A stretch of DNA of 64,000 nt, from NCBI GenBank assembly GCA_003138355.1, contig PLFX01000011.1, positions 55,397 to 119,396 on the forward strand. Direction: 5' to 3'. Under the pieces are notes generated by a model. It searched no databases. It saw only the letters and a list, made by a program, of their open reading frames with translations, and was not told the origin of the DNA. The DNA is from Solirubrobacterales bacterium (GTDB lineage: Bacteria; Actinomycetota; Thermoleophilia; Solirubrobacterales; Solirubrobacteraceae). Positions 1-7,149 of the stretch are shown one piece after another. A program made the position numbers and the translations under genes. The stretch's first letter is position 1; every line of letters starts with the position of its first letter.

Positions 1-369
1 GCGCGTGCCGTCATCGCGAACGCCGGCGGGCGCGTCACCGACGAGCAGGGCGCGCGCCACGGCGAGTACGTAGTCGGCTGGGCGAAGCGCGGGCCGAGCG
101 GTGTCATCGGCACGAACAAGAAGGACGCTGCCGACACCGTCGAGCGCCTGCTCGAGGACCTCGGCGGCGGACGCCTACTCTCCCCCGCGCCGGTCTCGGA
201 CGCCGCTCTTGCCACCTACATCCACGACCGCGCGCCGCACGCGGTCGACTATGCGGGCTGGGTGAGGATCGACCGCCACGAGCTCGCGCTCGGTGCTGCG
301 AGCGGGCGTCCGCGCGTGAAGCTGACAACGATCGCCGAGCTGCTCGCGATCGCGGAGCGCGAACAGTGA
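1..369 (+). CDS. Ferredoxin/adrenodoxin-type NADP+ reductase, C-terminal part (5' end outside window)
   Basis: An open frame runs from base 1 to the TGA at 367-369 (122 codons, no start visible). The segment GWAKRGPSGVIGTNKKDA is the signature of the C-terminal half of FprA/adrenodoxin-reductase-like flavoproteins. These move electrons between NADPH and ferredoxin using FAD and NADP Rossmann folds, which would lie upstream of the window. The tail (VDYAGWVRIDRHELALGAASGRPRVK) fits the family terminus. The stop overlaps the next start in a GTGA, so the two genes are probably cotranscribed. Family call is from memory of the motif. Confidence 0.8.
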   Translation, partial: ARAVIANAGGRVTDEQGARHGEYVVGWAKRGPSGVIGTNKKDAADTVERLLEDLGGGRLLSPAPVSDAALATYIHDRAPHAVDYAGWVRIDRHELALGAASGRPRVKLTTIAELLAIAEREQ

Positions 370-995
370 ACAAGGCCGAAGCGCACCTGAGCGCCGCCGA
401 CCCGGTGCTCGGCGCGCTGATCGCGCGCTTCGCCGGTCAGGTCGAGACGATCGAGGCCCGGCGCGGCCGCCGGCCCGCCGACTACTACGCGGGGCTCGTC
501 CGCACGATCGTCGGACAGCAGCTGTCGACCCGCGCCGCACAGGCGATCTGGCTGCGCGTGCTCGACTACTTCGACGGCGAGCTGCCGACCCCGGCGATGA
601 TCCTGGCAGCCGACGCCGAGGAGCTGCGCGCGGCCGGCGGCCTCTCGCGCGCTAAGACGAGCTATCTGCGCTCGCTCGCCGAGCACGTCGAGTCCGGCGC
701 CCTCGAGCTCGACCGGCTCGAGCAGCTCGACGACGAGACAGTGATCGCCGAGCTCGTCGCGGTCAAGGGGCTCGGCGAGTGGAGCGCGCACATGTTCCTG
801 ATGTTCCAACTCGGGCGTCCCGACGTCCTCGCGCCCGGGGACCTCGGCGTCAGGAAGGGGATCCAGATCGCCTACGAGCTCGAGACGATGCCCACGCCGA
901 GCGAGGTGATCACGCGCGCCGAGCCGTGGCGGCCCCACCGCACGACGGCCTGCATGTACCTGTGGGGACTACTGGACGCGCGCCCGCTGCAGTGA
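366..995 (+). CDS. DNA-3-methyladenine glycosylase II / HhH-GPD family (AlkA-like)
   Basis: 209 residues, GTG start inside the GTGA overlap with the upstream stop. The protein is an HhH-GPD base-excision glycosylase expected to remove alkylated purines from DNA. Visible features: TIVGQQLS near residues 47-54, the helix-hairpin-helix VKGLGEWSA at about 133-141, and the catalytic Asp in APGDLGVRKG (about D159). It is shorter than E. coli AlkA (282 aa) and lacks that protein's N-terminal domain, like the short bacterial and fungal Mag1 type. No 4Fe-4S cysteine cluster is present, which argues against endonuclease III or MutY. Confidence 0.88.
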   Translation: MNKAEAHLSAADPVLGALIARFAGQVETIEARRGRRPADYYAGLVRTIVGQQLSTRAAQAIWLRVLDYFDGELPTPAMILAADAEELRAAGGLSRAKTSYLRSLAEHVESGALELDRLEQLDDETVIAELVAVKGLGEWSAHMFLMFQLGRPDVLAPGDLGVRKGIQIAYELETMPTPSEVITRAEPWRPHRTTACMYLWGLLDARPLQ

Positions 996-1027
996 AGAGC
1001 ACCCCGTTCGGGGTACAGGCGAGCGTC

Positions 1028-1045
1028 GCTGGCTGTAACGCCAGC
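1028..1045. terminator. Short hairpin between convergent genes
   Basis: GCTGGC-TGTAAC-GCCAGC is a perfect 6-bp stem placed 33 bases after the glycosylase stop and directly against the stop of the convergent Fe-S carrier gene. A second small palindrome (ACCCCG/CGGGGT) sits just upstream. There is no U-tract, so terminator function is a guess from position and symmetry. Confidence 0.35.
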
Positions 1046-1046
1046 C

Positions 1047-1397
1047 CTAAACAGGAGAGCAGGACTCTTGCCCGGCCACGCGGAACGACGAGCCGCAGCC
1101 GCAGGCGGCAACCACGTTCGGGTTCTCGACCTTGAAGCCGGCCCCCGTGAGCGCGTCGACGTAATCGATCTGGGAGCCGTCGACGTAGGTCAGCGCCTCC
1201 GGCGCAACGAGCAGCTTGAGTCCGTGATCTTCGAAGATCTGGTCGTCGGGGTGGGGCGCGTCGAAGGCGAGCTGGTACTGGAAGCCCGAGCAGCCGCCGC
1301 CGCGCACGCCTACTCGCAGGCCGGCAGCGACATCGCCATCCTGTGTCGCGAGGAACTCGCGGACCTTCTCGGCGCCCTTGTCGGTGATCGTGATCAT
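1047..1397 (-). CDS. A-type iron-sulfur cluster carrier (IscA/ErpA/HesB family)
   Basis: 116 residues from the ATG at 1395-1397. I chose this start because the family begins here with MITITDKGAEKV; an upstream ATG at 1457 would add 20 residues that do not look like the family. The three cluster-binding cysteines are all present: one in GGGCSGF and two in CGCGSSF. The protein receives a 2Fe-2S or 4Fe-4S cluster from the scaffold and passes it to apo-enzymes. It is divergent from a BolA gene and a CGFS glutaredoxin gene, two other parts of the same trafficking route, and biotin synthase (an Fe-S client) lies 6 kb away. Confidence 0.93.
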   Translation of the reverse strand: MITITDKGAEKVREFLATQDGDVAAGLRVGVRGGGCSGFQYQLAFDAPHPDDQIFEDHGLKLLVAPEALTYVDGSQIDYVDALTGAGFKVENPNVVAACGCGSSFRVAGQESCSPV

Positions 1398-1407
1398 CGC
1401 TTTCCAA

Positions 1408-1438
1408 AGTATAGCCACGGGGATTGCAGGCTCCGCAA
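1408..1438 (-). promoter_or_regulatory. Candidate sigma-70-type promoter of the Fe-S carrier gene
   Basis: On the minus strand TTGCGG (1433-1438) and TATACT (1408-1413) are separated by 19 bases. The -10 lies 10 bases before the ATG, so the transcript would have almost no leader, which is common in actinobacteria. The -35 is weak; the -10 is good. Confidence 0.4.
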
Positions 1439-1474
1439 GCTTGCTGAAAATGGCCATGCGTTAGCTAACCTTTG

Positions 1475-1708
1475 ATGGTCATGCCGCAAGCTGGCGAAAT
1501 CAAGTCACGAATCGAAGCCGCAATCCCTGGAGCTCGAGCAGAGGTCGAGGATTGGACCGGCGGTGGCGATCACTTTCGCGCGAGCGTGACCGCGAAGGCC
1601 TTCTCGGGCCTTTCGCGTATCGAGCAACATCGCCTCGTCTACCAGGTGTTCGGCGATGAGATCGGTGGCCCAATCCATGCCCTGTCACTGAGCACCCAAA
1701 GCGAATGA
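1475..1708 (+). CDS. BolA family protein
   Basis: About 77 residues. Three closely spaced in-frame starts exist (TTG 1472, ATG 1475, ATG 1481) with no clear ribosome binding site, so the exact N-terminus is open. The sequence matches the BolA fold: an IKSRIEAAIPGA helix, GGGDHFRASV around the conserved Asp-His, and the helix QHRLVYQVFGDEIGGPIHALSL with the conserved C-terminal His. BolA proteins pair with monothiol CGFS glutaredoxins to bind a bridging 2Fe-2S cluster. The next gene, 7 bases away, encodes exactly such a glutaredoxin, so the pair probably acts together. Confidence 0.9.
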   Translation: MVMPQAGEIKSRIEAAIPGARAEVEDWTGGGDHFRASVTAKAFSGLSRIEQHRLVYQVFGDEIGGPIHALSLSTQSE

Positions 1709-1715
1709 GGTACGA

Positions 1716-2105
1716 ATGAGCGAGCAGACTTCGGAGGTCCGTGAGGCGATCGAGAAGGCAATCGCCGACAACGAGGTGATCCTCTTCATGAAGGGCACGC
1801 CGAACGCACCGGCGTGCGGATTCTCGGCGCGCACCGCCGGCGCGCTGCAGTCGCTCGGCGCAAAGTTCGCGGCGGTCGACGTGCTGCCCGACGCGCGGAT
1901 CCGCAGCGAGCTGTCGGCGCTGTCGCAGTGGCCGACGATCCCGCAGCTGTTCGTGCGCGGCGAGCTGGTCGGCGGGTGCGACATCGTCACCGAGATGTAC
2001 GCGAGCGGCGAGCTCGCGCAGCTGCTCGGAGTGGAGCACGAGGACGGCGCACTCGAAGAGCCGACGCTGGGTAACGGCGTGCTCGAGATCGAGAATCGAC
2101 TGTAG
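1716..2105 (+). CDS. grxD: Monothiol CGFS glutaredoxin (Grx4/GrxD type)
   Basis: 129 residues, starting MSEQTSEVREAIEKAI. The active site is C34-G-F-S in GTPNAPACGFS. The thioredoxin-fold continuation is clear: WPTIPQLFVRGELVGGCDIV holds the cis-Pro loop and the glutathione-contact GG[CS]D. CGFS glutaredoxins carry 2Fe-2S clusters rather than acting as oxidoreductases. A C-terminal tail of about 20 residues beyond the usual end (GVEHEDGALEEPTLGNGVLEIENRL) is acidic and unassigned. The gene follows bolA closely on the same strand. Confidence 0.93.
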   Translation: MSEQTSEVREAIEKAIADNEVILFMKGTPNAPACGFSARTAGALQSLGAKFAAVDVLPDARIRSELSALSQWPTIPQLFVRGELVGGCDIVTEMYASGELAQLLGVEHEDGALEEPTLGNGVLEIENRL

Positions 2106-2112
2106 GGGGGCC

Positions 2113-2835
2113 ATGGTCGTCGAGCAGCTGGCGCCCGGGGCCCGCCGGACGCGGACGGGCGCAGTGCACATCTATGAGGAGGAGGAGGCGTCCTACGACG
2201 AGGAGCGCCAGCGCCCGGACGGCTCGTACCTTTGCGCGACCTTCGGCGGACGCTGGACGCGCCAGCCGCGCGACATCGACGGGCCGTCGTTCGAGCGACT
2301 CAGGCTCGACCAGGCGCTGACCTGGGCACGCGCGCGCGCGCCCGAGGTGCAGATCCGCTACGGACGCGGGGACTACCACAGCGCCGGCGAGACCAATCCG
2401 GCCGGCCTACCGGAGTGGCCGCCGCGCGATATGCCGGCGCGGCTCATCCGCCGTCGCCCGCCGGAGCAGGCCTGGCGCGAGCGCAGCGAGGGTGACCCGC
2501 CCGTCGAATGGCGTGTCGAGCTGCTGCTCGCGCCGCCGAACGTCGACCACATGGCGACCGCGAAGCGCTGGGCGGCCGAGGAGATCGTCGAAGACGCGGC
2601 GCGCAGCGCCGGCGCGATCCGCTGGGACGCGGCTCCGCTCGACGCCTACCTCGAGCAGGGCAGCGACGCCCAGATTCCCAGCATCGGGCTCGCGGGAGTG
2701 AACCCGCCGGCGTTCAGGGTTCATCTGGGGGGGTTCGCGTCGACCTCGGTGCAGGCCGAGGAGAGCGCGCGCGGACGGGTGCCGAAACTGCCGCCGGGTT
2801 GGTCGGTGCGCGCGACCGCGTACCCATCTCGCTGA
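2113..2835 (+). CDS. Hypothetical protein, 240 aa
   Basis: I do not recognise this protein. It starts at ATG 2113, 7 bases after the glutaredoxin stop, with GGGGG just upstream. No signal peptide, membrane segment or cysteine-based motif is seen. The centre is charged and rich in Arg/Glu (WARARAPEVQIRYGRGDYHS, PARLIRRRPPEQAWRER) and the composition suggests a soluble protein. Codon use resembles its neighbours, so it looks native. Its position suggests cotranscription with bolA and grxD, but no functional link can be drawn from sequence. Confidence 0.7.
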   Translation: MVVEQLAPGARRTRTGAVHIYEEEEASYDEERQRPDGSYLCATFGGRWTRQPRDIDGPSFERLRLDQALTWARARAPEVQIRYGRGDYHSAGETNPAGLPEWPPRDMPARLIRRRPPEQAWRERSEGDPPVEWRVELLLAPPNVDHMATAKRWAAEEIVEDAARSAGAIRWDAAPLDAYLEQGSDAQIPSIGLAGVNPPAFRVHLGGFASTSVQAEESARGRVPKLPPGWSVRATAYPSR

Positions 2836-2869
2836 CAGGCGCCGGTCCTTCGTTAGTGTCTCGGCCGCG

Positions 2870-3739
2870 ATGCGGCCGGTAGCGATCGTCACCGACTCGA
2901 CGCACTACCTGACGCGCGAGCTCGTAGACCGCGCCGGAGTCGTCGAGGTGAGCCTCTACCTGCACAGCGGTGGACGTGCCGAGCGCGAGCTGGCGTGCAC
3001 GGACTACGACGCGTTCTACGGCGCGCTCGCAGACGGCGGATCCCTGCCGACGACCTCGCAGCCGTCGATCGGCGACTTCGTCGCGGCGTACGAGCCGCTG
3101 CTCGAAAGCGGTAGCGACATCGTTTCGATCCATCTGTCGGGAGGGCTCTCCGGCACGCCGGAGGCGGCGCGCCAGGCGAAGGCGATGCTGGAGGAGCGGG
3201 GCGCGCCGGGACGGATCGAGGTGATCGACTCGCAGACCGCGTGCGGCGGGCTCGGCTGCGTCGTCCTCGCGGCGGCCGCCGCGGCGCGCAGCGGAGGCGA
3301 CGCGCACACCGTGCTCGAGCGCGCCCGGACGGCGCGCGAGGCGATGCGGCTGTGGTTCTGCCTCGACACGCTCGAGTACCTTCAGCGCGGCGGACGGATC
3401 GGGCGGGCCGCGGCTTGGATCGGCGGCGCGCTGCAGATCAAGCCGATCCTCTCCGTCAGATCGGAGATCACGCCGGTCGAACGAGTCCGAACCGCGGGCC
3501 GCGGCTTCGAGCGAATGGTCGACTACATGCGCGAGCTGCGCGAAAGCGGCTCGGACGCCTGGGTCGTTCAGCACGTACGGGCGCCGGAACGCGCCGCCGC
3601 GCTCGCGGACCGCGGGCGCGAGCTGTTCCGCAGCGAGCCCGTCTGGGTGTCCGAGATCGGTCCGGTCATCGGCACCTACACAGGGCCGGGGCTGCTCGGC
3701 GTCGGCGGGTTGCCGGCGTCGCTGCTCGCCGGGCTCTAG
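2870..3739 (+). CDS. DegV family fatty-acid-binding protein
   Basis: 289 residues, ATG start. The N-terminus VAIVTDSTHYL is the DegV opening. SQPSIGDFVAAYEPLLESG and the SIHLSGGLSGT loop (Thr/Ser ligands that hold the fatty-acid carboxylate) follow. The second half holds LDTLEYLQRGGRIGRAAAWIGGALQIKPIL, the most conserved DegV segment. The end (GPVIGTYTGPGLLGVGG) has the family IGxHxGPG pattern with Tyr in place of the usual His. FakB-type DegV proteins present fatty acids to the kinase FakA; no FakA-like gene lies in the window. Its stop TAG shares a CTAG palindrome with the stop of the convergent next gene. Confidence 0.92.
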   Translation: MRPVAIVTDSTHYLTRELVDRAGVVEVSLYLHSGGRAERELACTDYDAFYGALADGGSLPTTSQPSIGDFVAAYEPLLESGSDIVSIHLSGGLSGTPEAARQAKAMLEERGAPGRIEVIDSQTACGGLGCVVLAAAAAARSGGDAHTVLERARTAREAMRLWFCLDTLEYLQRGGRIGRAAAWIGGALQIKPILSVRSEITPVERVRTAGRGFERMVDYMRELRESGSDAWVVQHVRAPERAAALADRGRELFRSEPVWVSEIGPVIGTYTGPGLLGVGGLPASLLAGL

Positions 3740-3960
3740 GACCGCTTGCGGCGGCGCGGGCGGCCGCCGAACAGGCCACCGCCGGCCAGGAAACCGGCGA
3801 GGATCGCGCCGATCACGACCTCGCGACGATGGCTCGAGAGCTGCTTGCGCCAATCGGTCAGCTCCGCGACCCCGCCCCGTAGGCGGTCGAGCGAGAGCGC
3901 CAGGGCCTGACGGTTGGCCTCGATCGAGGCGCGGATCTCCTCTGGCGAGCGGTCGGCCAT
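3736..3960 (-). CDS. DUF3618-type small membrane protein
   Basis: 74 residues. An N-terminal helix with SPEEIRASIEANRQALALSLDRLRG matches the DUF3618 pattern. A single membrane helix follows (VVIGAILAGFLAGGGLFGG, about residues 48-66), then a basic tail (RPRRRKRS). Function is unknown; the family is usually found with phage-holin-like and DUF4235 genes in actinobacteria, as here. It is the last gene of a four-gene operon, its start overlapping the previous stop (TGATG). Confidence 0.75.
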   Translation of the reverse strand: MADRSPEEIRASIEANRQALALSLDRLRGGVAELTDWRKQLSSHRREVVIGAILAGFLAGGGLFGGRPRRRKRS

Positions 3961-4373
3961 CAGGACTTCGGCTCTTTCGACACCGTCTCCTTGATCTTGC
4001 GGGCCTCGTCGATCGCCATCGTCGGCGTGGGGGGCGTACCGCGCCGCAGCGCGAACGCGGCAGCGAAGCCGGCGAGCCCACCGAGCAGGATCAGCCCGCC
4101 GGCGACGACGAAGTAGCCCCAGAAGATCTGGTTGCGCGGGAAGAGCTCATACCAGGCGAGCCATGCGAGCCCGTGCAGGGCGAAGAGCAGCGCCGCGATC
4201 AGGAACATCGCGGCCACGAGCGCGACGATCATGCCGGTCACGATCTTGACGAGCTTGGCGGTGATCTCCGCCTTCGCGAGCTCGATCTCCTCGCGCACGA
4301 TCGTCGTCGCGCGCTCCGAGACCTCGGCGATCGCCTGCGCGATGCTCGCCGACTCGTTTGTTTCAGTGGCCAA
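3960..4373 (-). CDS. Phage-holin-like superfamily membrane protein (YqjE/Holin-X type)
   Basis: 137 residues from a TTG at 4371-4373 (LATETNESASIAQAIAEV). I chose it because upstream in-frame codons lie inside the previous gene and look non-native; the TTG overlaps the previous stop by 11 bases. A cytoplasmic amphipathic N-terminus is followed by two membrane helices (MIVALVAAMFLIAALLFALHGLAWL and YFVVAGGLILLGGLAGFAAAFAL) split by a short loop. This is the two-helix architecture of PF07332-like proteins. The name reflects topology; lysis activity is not implied. Confidence 0.75.
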   Translation of the reverse strand: MATETNESASIAQAIAEVSERATTIVREEIELAKAEITAKLVKIVTGMIVALVAAMFLIAALLFALHGLAWLAWYELFPRNQIFWGYFVVAGGLILLGGLAGFAAAFALRRGTPPTPTMAIDEARKIKETVSKEPKS

Positions 4374-4572
4374 GGCGGCGGACCAGGATTGCGAGCGCGA
4401 CGCCGGCAGCGAACGCAGCGGCGACGTAGATCTCTGGGTGCGCGGCCGCCAGCTGCGTCGCGCCGGGAGCGGCATGCTGCGACGGCCCGGCGCCGTTCGC
4501 GGCGGCGCTGTCCGCCGGAGTGGCCGCGCGGCGGCCGGTAAGCGAGCCACTCGAGCCGAACAACGACCTCAT
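4363..4572 (-). CDS. Small membrane protein, DUF883/ElaB-like architecture
   Basis: 69 residues from the ATG at 4570-4572 (MRSLFGSSGSL), which overlaps the previous stop by 4 bases (ATGA). The N-terminal 45 residues are Ala/Ser/Pro-rich and soluble; a single C-terminal membrane helix (PEIYVAAAFAAGVALAILVRRL) ends the protein. Tail-anchored architecture of this kind is typical of ElaB/YqjD/DUF883 proteins, some of which bind ribosomes at the inner membrane in E. coli. Assignment rests on architecture and on its operon partners. Confidence 0.6.
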   Translation of the reverse strand: MRSLFGSSGSLTGRRAATPADSAAANGAGPSQHAAPGATQLAAAHPEIYVAAAFAAGVALAILVRRLGH

Positions 4573-4688
4573 TCGGGCGGCTCCTCGTCGAAGACGCGGC
4601 GCCAGACCGCGGAGGCCACGCGACTCGCGACGACGCTGGCGAGCGCACCGATCCCGGCGAGCAGGCCGGACCACATCAGCTTCTTCAT
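4569..4688 (-). CDS. Very small membrane protein, DUF4235-like (39 aa)
   Basis: An open frame from ATG 4686-4688 to TGA 4569-4571 encodes 39 residues: MKKLMWSGLLAGIGALASVV, then a helix continuing to ASRVASAVWRRVFDEEPPE. This is one membrane helix followed by the W-x2-V-F/G-E-E-P tail seen in DUF4235 proteins. It is the first gene of the operon, has GGAGGGTGATC upstream, and its stop overlaps the next start (ATGA). Its short length makes it easy to miss in automated calls. Confidence 0.6.
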   Translation of the reverse strand: MKKLMWSGLLAGIGALASVVASRVASAVWRRVFDEEPPE

Positions 4689-4745
4689 CGGATCACCCTC
4701 CATGGTGGCAGTGAATCAGATCGCACACGCGCACCGCGTCCGCGA

Positions 4746-5585
4746 TCAACCGTCCGGCGGCCACGCATAGGCCTGCGGACGGCGGTTGGCGAGCGCGGGA
4801 AGCTGCCGGCGGATCTCGGCTAGCCGCGACAGGTCGAGATCGGCGGTGATCTGCGTGACAGCGTCGGGGGCGCCGGCGAGCACGACACCCCAAGGATCGA
4901 TGATCACCGAACGACCCCCGGAGCGGCGTCCCGGAGCGTGCTCGCCGATTTGGTTCGCCGCGATCACGAACGCCTGGTTCTCGATCGCCCGGGCCCGCAG
5001 CAGCGTCAGCCAATGATCGCGCGTCGTCGCCAGCGTAAAGGCCGCCGGGACGAGCAGCACGCGGGCGCCGCGTAGCGCGAGGATCCGATAGAGCTCCGGG
5101 AAGCGCAGGTCGTAGCAGATGCTCAGGCCGAGCTCGACACCGTCAGCGCTGGTTGAGACGACGACCTCGCTGCCGGCGTCCTCGAGCTCGGACTCGCGGT
5201 AGCTGACACCCGCGACGGTGACGTCGAACATGTGGATCTTGCGGTAGACGGCGCGAACTTCGCCATCCGGCGCGATGTGAACGGAGGTGTTCGCGAGGCG
5301 CCCGCCGGCGCCCGCGAGGCGTTCAGCGATCGAGCCGGCGACGAGGTCGACGGCGAGCTCGCGCGCGATCTCCTGCGCCCAGCTGATCGCAGGACCGTCG
5401 AGCGGCTGGGAGCCCGCCTGCAACTGCTCGCCGGTGCCGAGCACGCTCCACTTCTCGGGCAGCAGCACGAGCCGCGCGCCATCCGCGGCCGCGGCGCGCG
5501 TCAGACGGTCTGCGGCGCTGCGATTGGCGCTGAAGTCCGCGGCGGAGCTGAGCTGGATCGCCGCGGCGCGCAGAAGCTCACTCAT
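4746..5585 (-). CDS. Carbon-nitrogen hydrolase (nitrilase superfamily, Nit2/omega-amidase-like)
   Basis: 279 residues. The catalytic triad is visible: E44 in LVLLPEKWS, K116 in VYRKIHMFDV and C157 in GLSICYDLRFPELY. This is the branch that includes omega-amidase/Nit2 and deaminated-glutathione amidase Nit1, which repair side products of metabolism; HMFDV is typical of it. The start overlaps the acyltransferase stop by 8 bases, so the two genes are translationally linked. Exact substrate cannot be told. Confidence 0.88.
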   Translation of the reverse strand: MSELLRAAAIQLSSAADFSANRSAADRLTRAAAADGARLVLLPEKWSVLGTGEQLQAGSQPLDGPAISWAQEIARELAVDLVAGSIAERLAGAGGRLANTSVHIAPDGEVRAVYRKIHMFDVTVAGVSYRESELEDAGSEVVVSTSADGVELGLSICYDLRFPELYRILALRGARVLLVPAAFTLATTRDHWLTLLRARAIENQAFVIAANQIGEHAPGRRSGGRSVIIDPWGVVLAGAPDAVTQITADLDLSRLAEIRRQLPALANRRPQAYAWPPDG

Positions 5586-6249
5586 CGGCCGGCAGCGGCG
5601 CGCCCCGGCCCGCGCTGCCCTGGTGGTGCGGATCGGGGTGTGTTGCCTGGCTGCGCCGGTCGTGGAGCAAGCGGACCTGCGTGAAGATCGCGTCCGCGAC
5701 CTCTTGCTGGCGCAGGCGCCCAGGGTCGGACTCGCGCGGGAAGGTCATCGGCTCGCCGAATTCGATCGTGACCGATGGGAACCCCCCCCGCCGCCAGTTG
5801 CGGATCCGCTGCGAGCCGACGATCGCGACAGGCACGACCGGCGCGCCGGACTCGAGGGCGAGACGCCCGATCCCCGGCTTCGCGCGCCGCTGCAACTCGC
5901 CGCTGCGCGAGCGGCCGCCTTCGAGGTACATGCCGACGACGCCCCCGCGCTGGAGGATCAGCTCCGCCGTCATGAACGCATCGTCGTCGCTCGCGCCGCG
6001 GCGAACCGGGAAGACGCCGCCGCGCATGAAGACCTCCGCGAGCGGCTGGCGGAAGAGCTGCGACTTGCCCATGAAGCGCACCTTGCGCCGCAGATGACAG
6101 CCGAGCAGGAAGTGATCCATGAACGAGAAGTGGTTCGGCGCGAGAATCACCGGACCGCGCTCGGGGACATTCTGCGCCGCCACCGCACGCGCGCGCAGGA
6201 ACGTGTAGGCGTAGATGGCCGCCGGGATTCGCACGAGCTCGTAGACCAC
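5578..6249 (-). CDS. Lysophospholipid acyltransferase (PlsC/LPLAT family)
   Basis: 223 residues from the first conventional start, GTG 6247-6249. The catalytic box NHFSFMDH (family NHxxxxD) and the acceptor box EGGRSRSG (family EGTRS) are both present, followed by VPVAIVG. The protein acylates a lysophosphatidate or related lysolipid at the membrane. The frame stays open upstream to 6390, and the extra codons read ADPRPKEYFDRFHRYAR, which resembles the family N-terminus. The true start may therefore lie upstream at a non-standard codon such as CTG 6358-6360 (260 aa). It sits between a GT2 gene and a nitrilase gene. Confidence 0.87.
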   Translation of the reverse strand: MVYELVRIPAAIYAYTFLRARAVAAQNVPERGPVILAPNHFSFMDHFLLGCHLRRKVRFMGKSQLFRQPLAEVFMRGGVFPVRRGASDDDAFMTAELILQRGGVVGMYLEGGRSRSGELQRRAKPGIGRLALESGAPVVPVAIVGSQRIRNWRRGGFPSVTIEFGEPMTFPRESDPGRLRQQEVADAIFTQVRLLHDRRSQATHPDPHHQGSAGRGAPLPADE

Positions 6250-6390
6250 ACTCGGATCGTGCGAGCGCGCGTAGCGATGGAAGCGGTCGAAGTACTCCTT
6301 CGGCCGCGGATCGGCGTAGACCTGATCCCTCAGCCGTGCCAGGTCGTTGCTGATCGTCAGACCCCCGCGCGCCTCATTGCCCGACGGAGC

Positions 6391-7083
6391 TTACGGGCTC
6401 AGGTGGCCGGCGCGTCGCTGTGCGCGATGCACCGCAAGAAAGGCGTGGAGCTGGCGCGCGCGGTGCGCGAACCCGGCAACGCCGCGGCCGCGCCTGCGGT
6501 GCTCGAGCGCGAGTGGCACCTCGACGATGCGCCAGCCGTCGCGCAGCGCCGCGGTCGTCATCGCGAGCTCCATGCCGAAGCCCGGGGCAAACGGAAGCAG
6601 CTTCTGCAGGGTCGCGCCGCGCAGGGCACGCTGGCCCGAGATCGGCGCGGCGAGCGTCGAGCCCGTCGCGCGGCGCAGCGACCAGCGCGCGAACGCAAGC
6701 GCGATCCCGAGTCCGTCGCCGGGGCGGCGTTCGCGTGGCGCGGCGATTGCGAGATCCGCCGTGCCCGCGAGGACGGGCGCGAGGAGCGCAGCGATCGAGG
6801 ATGCGCTCGCGCCCAGGTCCGCATCGCAAAGCACGTAGGTCGCCTCGGGGCCCGCGAGCTCGAACGCTCGCGCGCAGCCGGCGCTCGCCGCCTGACCCTT
6901 GCCGAGCGGGCGGTCAAGGCTCGTGACCAGCGCTCCCGCGGCACGCCCAAGGCTTGGCGTCGCATCCCGCGACCCGTCGTCGGCGAGGACGATTCGCGCC
7001 GCCGGCAGGGCGTGCGCCAGGGCTTCGAGCGTCGACGCCAGCCGCTCAGCCTCGTCGCGCGCCGTCACCACGACGACCGTCAC
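6391..7083 (-). CDS. Glycosyltransferase family 2 (dolichol-phosphate-sugar synthase-like)
   Basis: 230 residues from GTG 7081-7083 (VTVVVVTARDEAERL). The GT-A fold marks are present: the nucleotide-binding VLADDGSRDAT and the metal-binding DAD in YVLCDADLGAS. A later segment GFGMELAMTTAALRDGWRIVEVPL matches polyprenyl-phosphate sugar transferases. No C-terminal membrane helices are seen, so it is a single catalytic domain. Longer upstream starts would run antisense through the biotinyl carrier gene and were rejected. The frame after its TAA continues open into the acyltransferase. Confidence 0.82.
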   Translation of the reverse strand: MTVVVVTARDEAERLASTLEALAHALPAARIVLADDGSRDATPSLGRAAGALVTSLDRPLGKGQAASAGCARAFELAGPEATYVLCDADLGASASSIAALLAPVLAGTADLAIAAPRERRPGDGLGIALAFARWSLRRATGSTLAAPISGQRALRGATLQKLLPFAPGFGMELAMTTAALRDGWRIVEVPLALEHRRRGRGVAGFAHRARQLHAFLAVHRAQRRAGHLSP

Positions 7084-7149
7084 GGAACCGTCCGTGTCAG
7101 CGTGTCCAGCTATTGTCCGGTCCGGCTGTCGCGGCAGCGGCGCACAAGG

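Noticed and set aside
3736..3739. Frameshift joining degV and the DUF3618 gene
   Set aside because: They are convergent genes whose stop codons merely share the palindrome CTAG.
5287..7149. A long plus-strand open frame running into the biotinyl carrier gene
   Set aside because: It is antisense to the nitrilase, acyltransferase and glycosyltransferase genes, is Arg-rich, and only its last 70 residues resemble a protein family.
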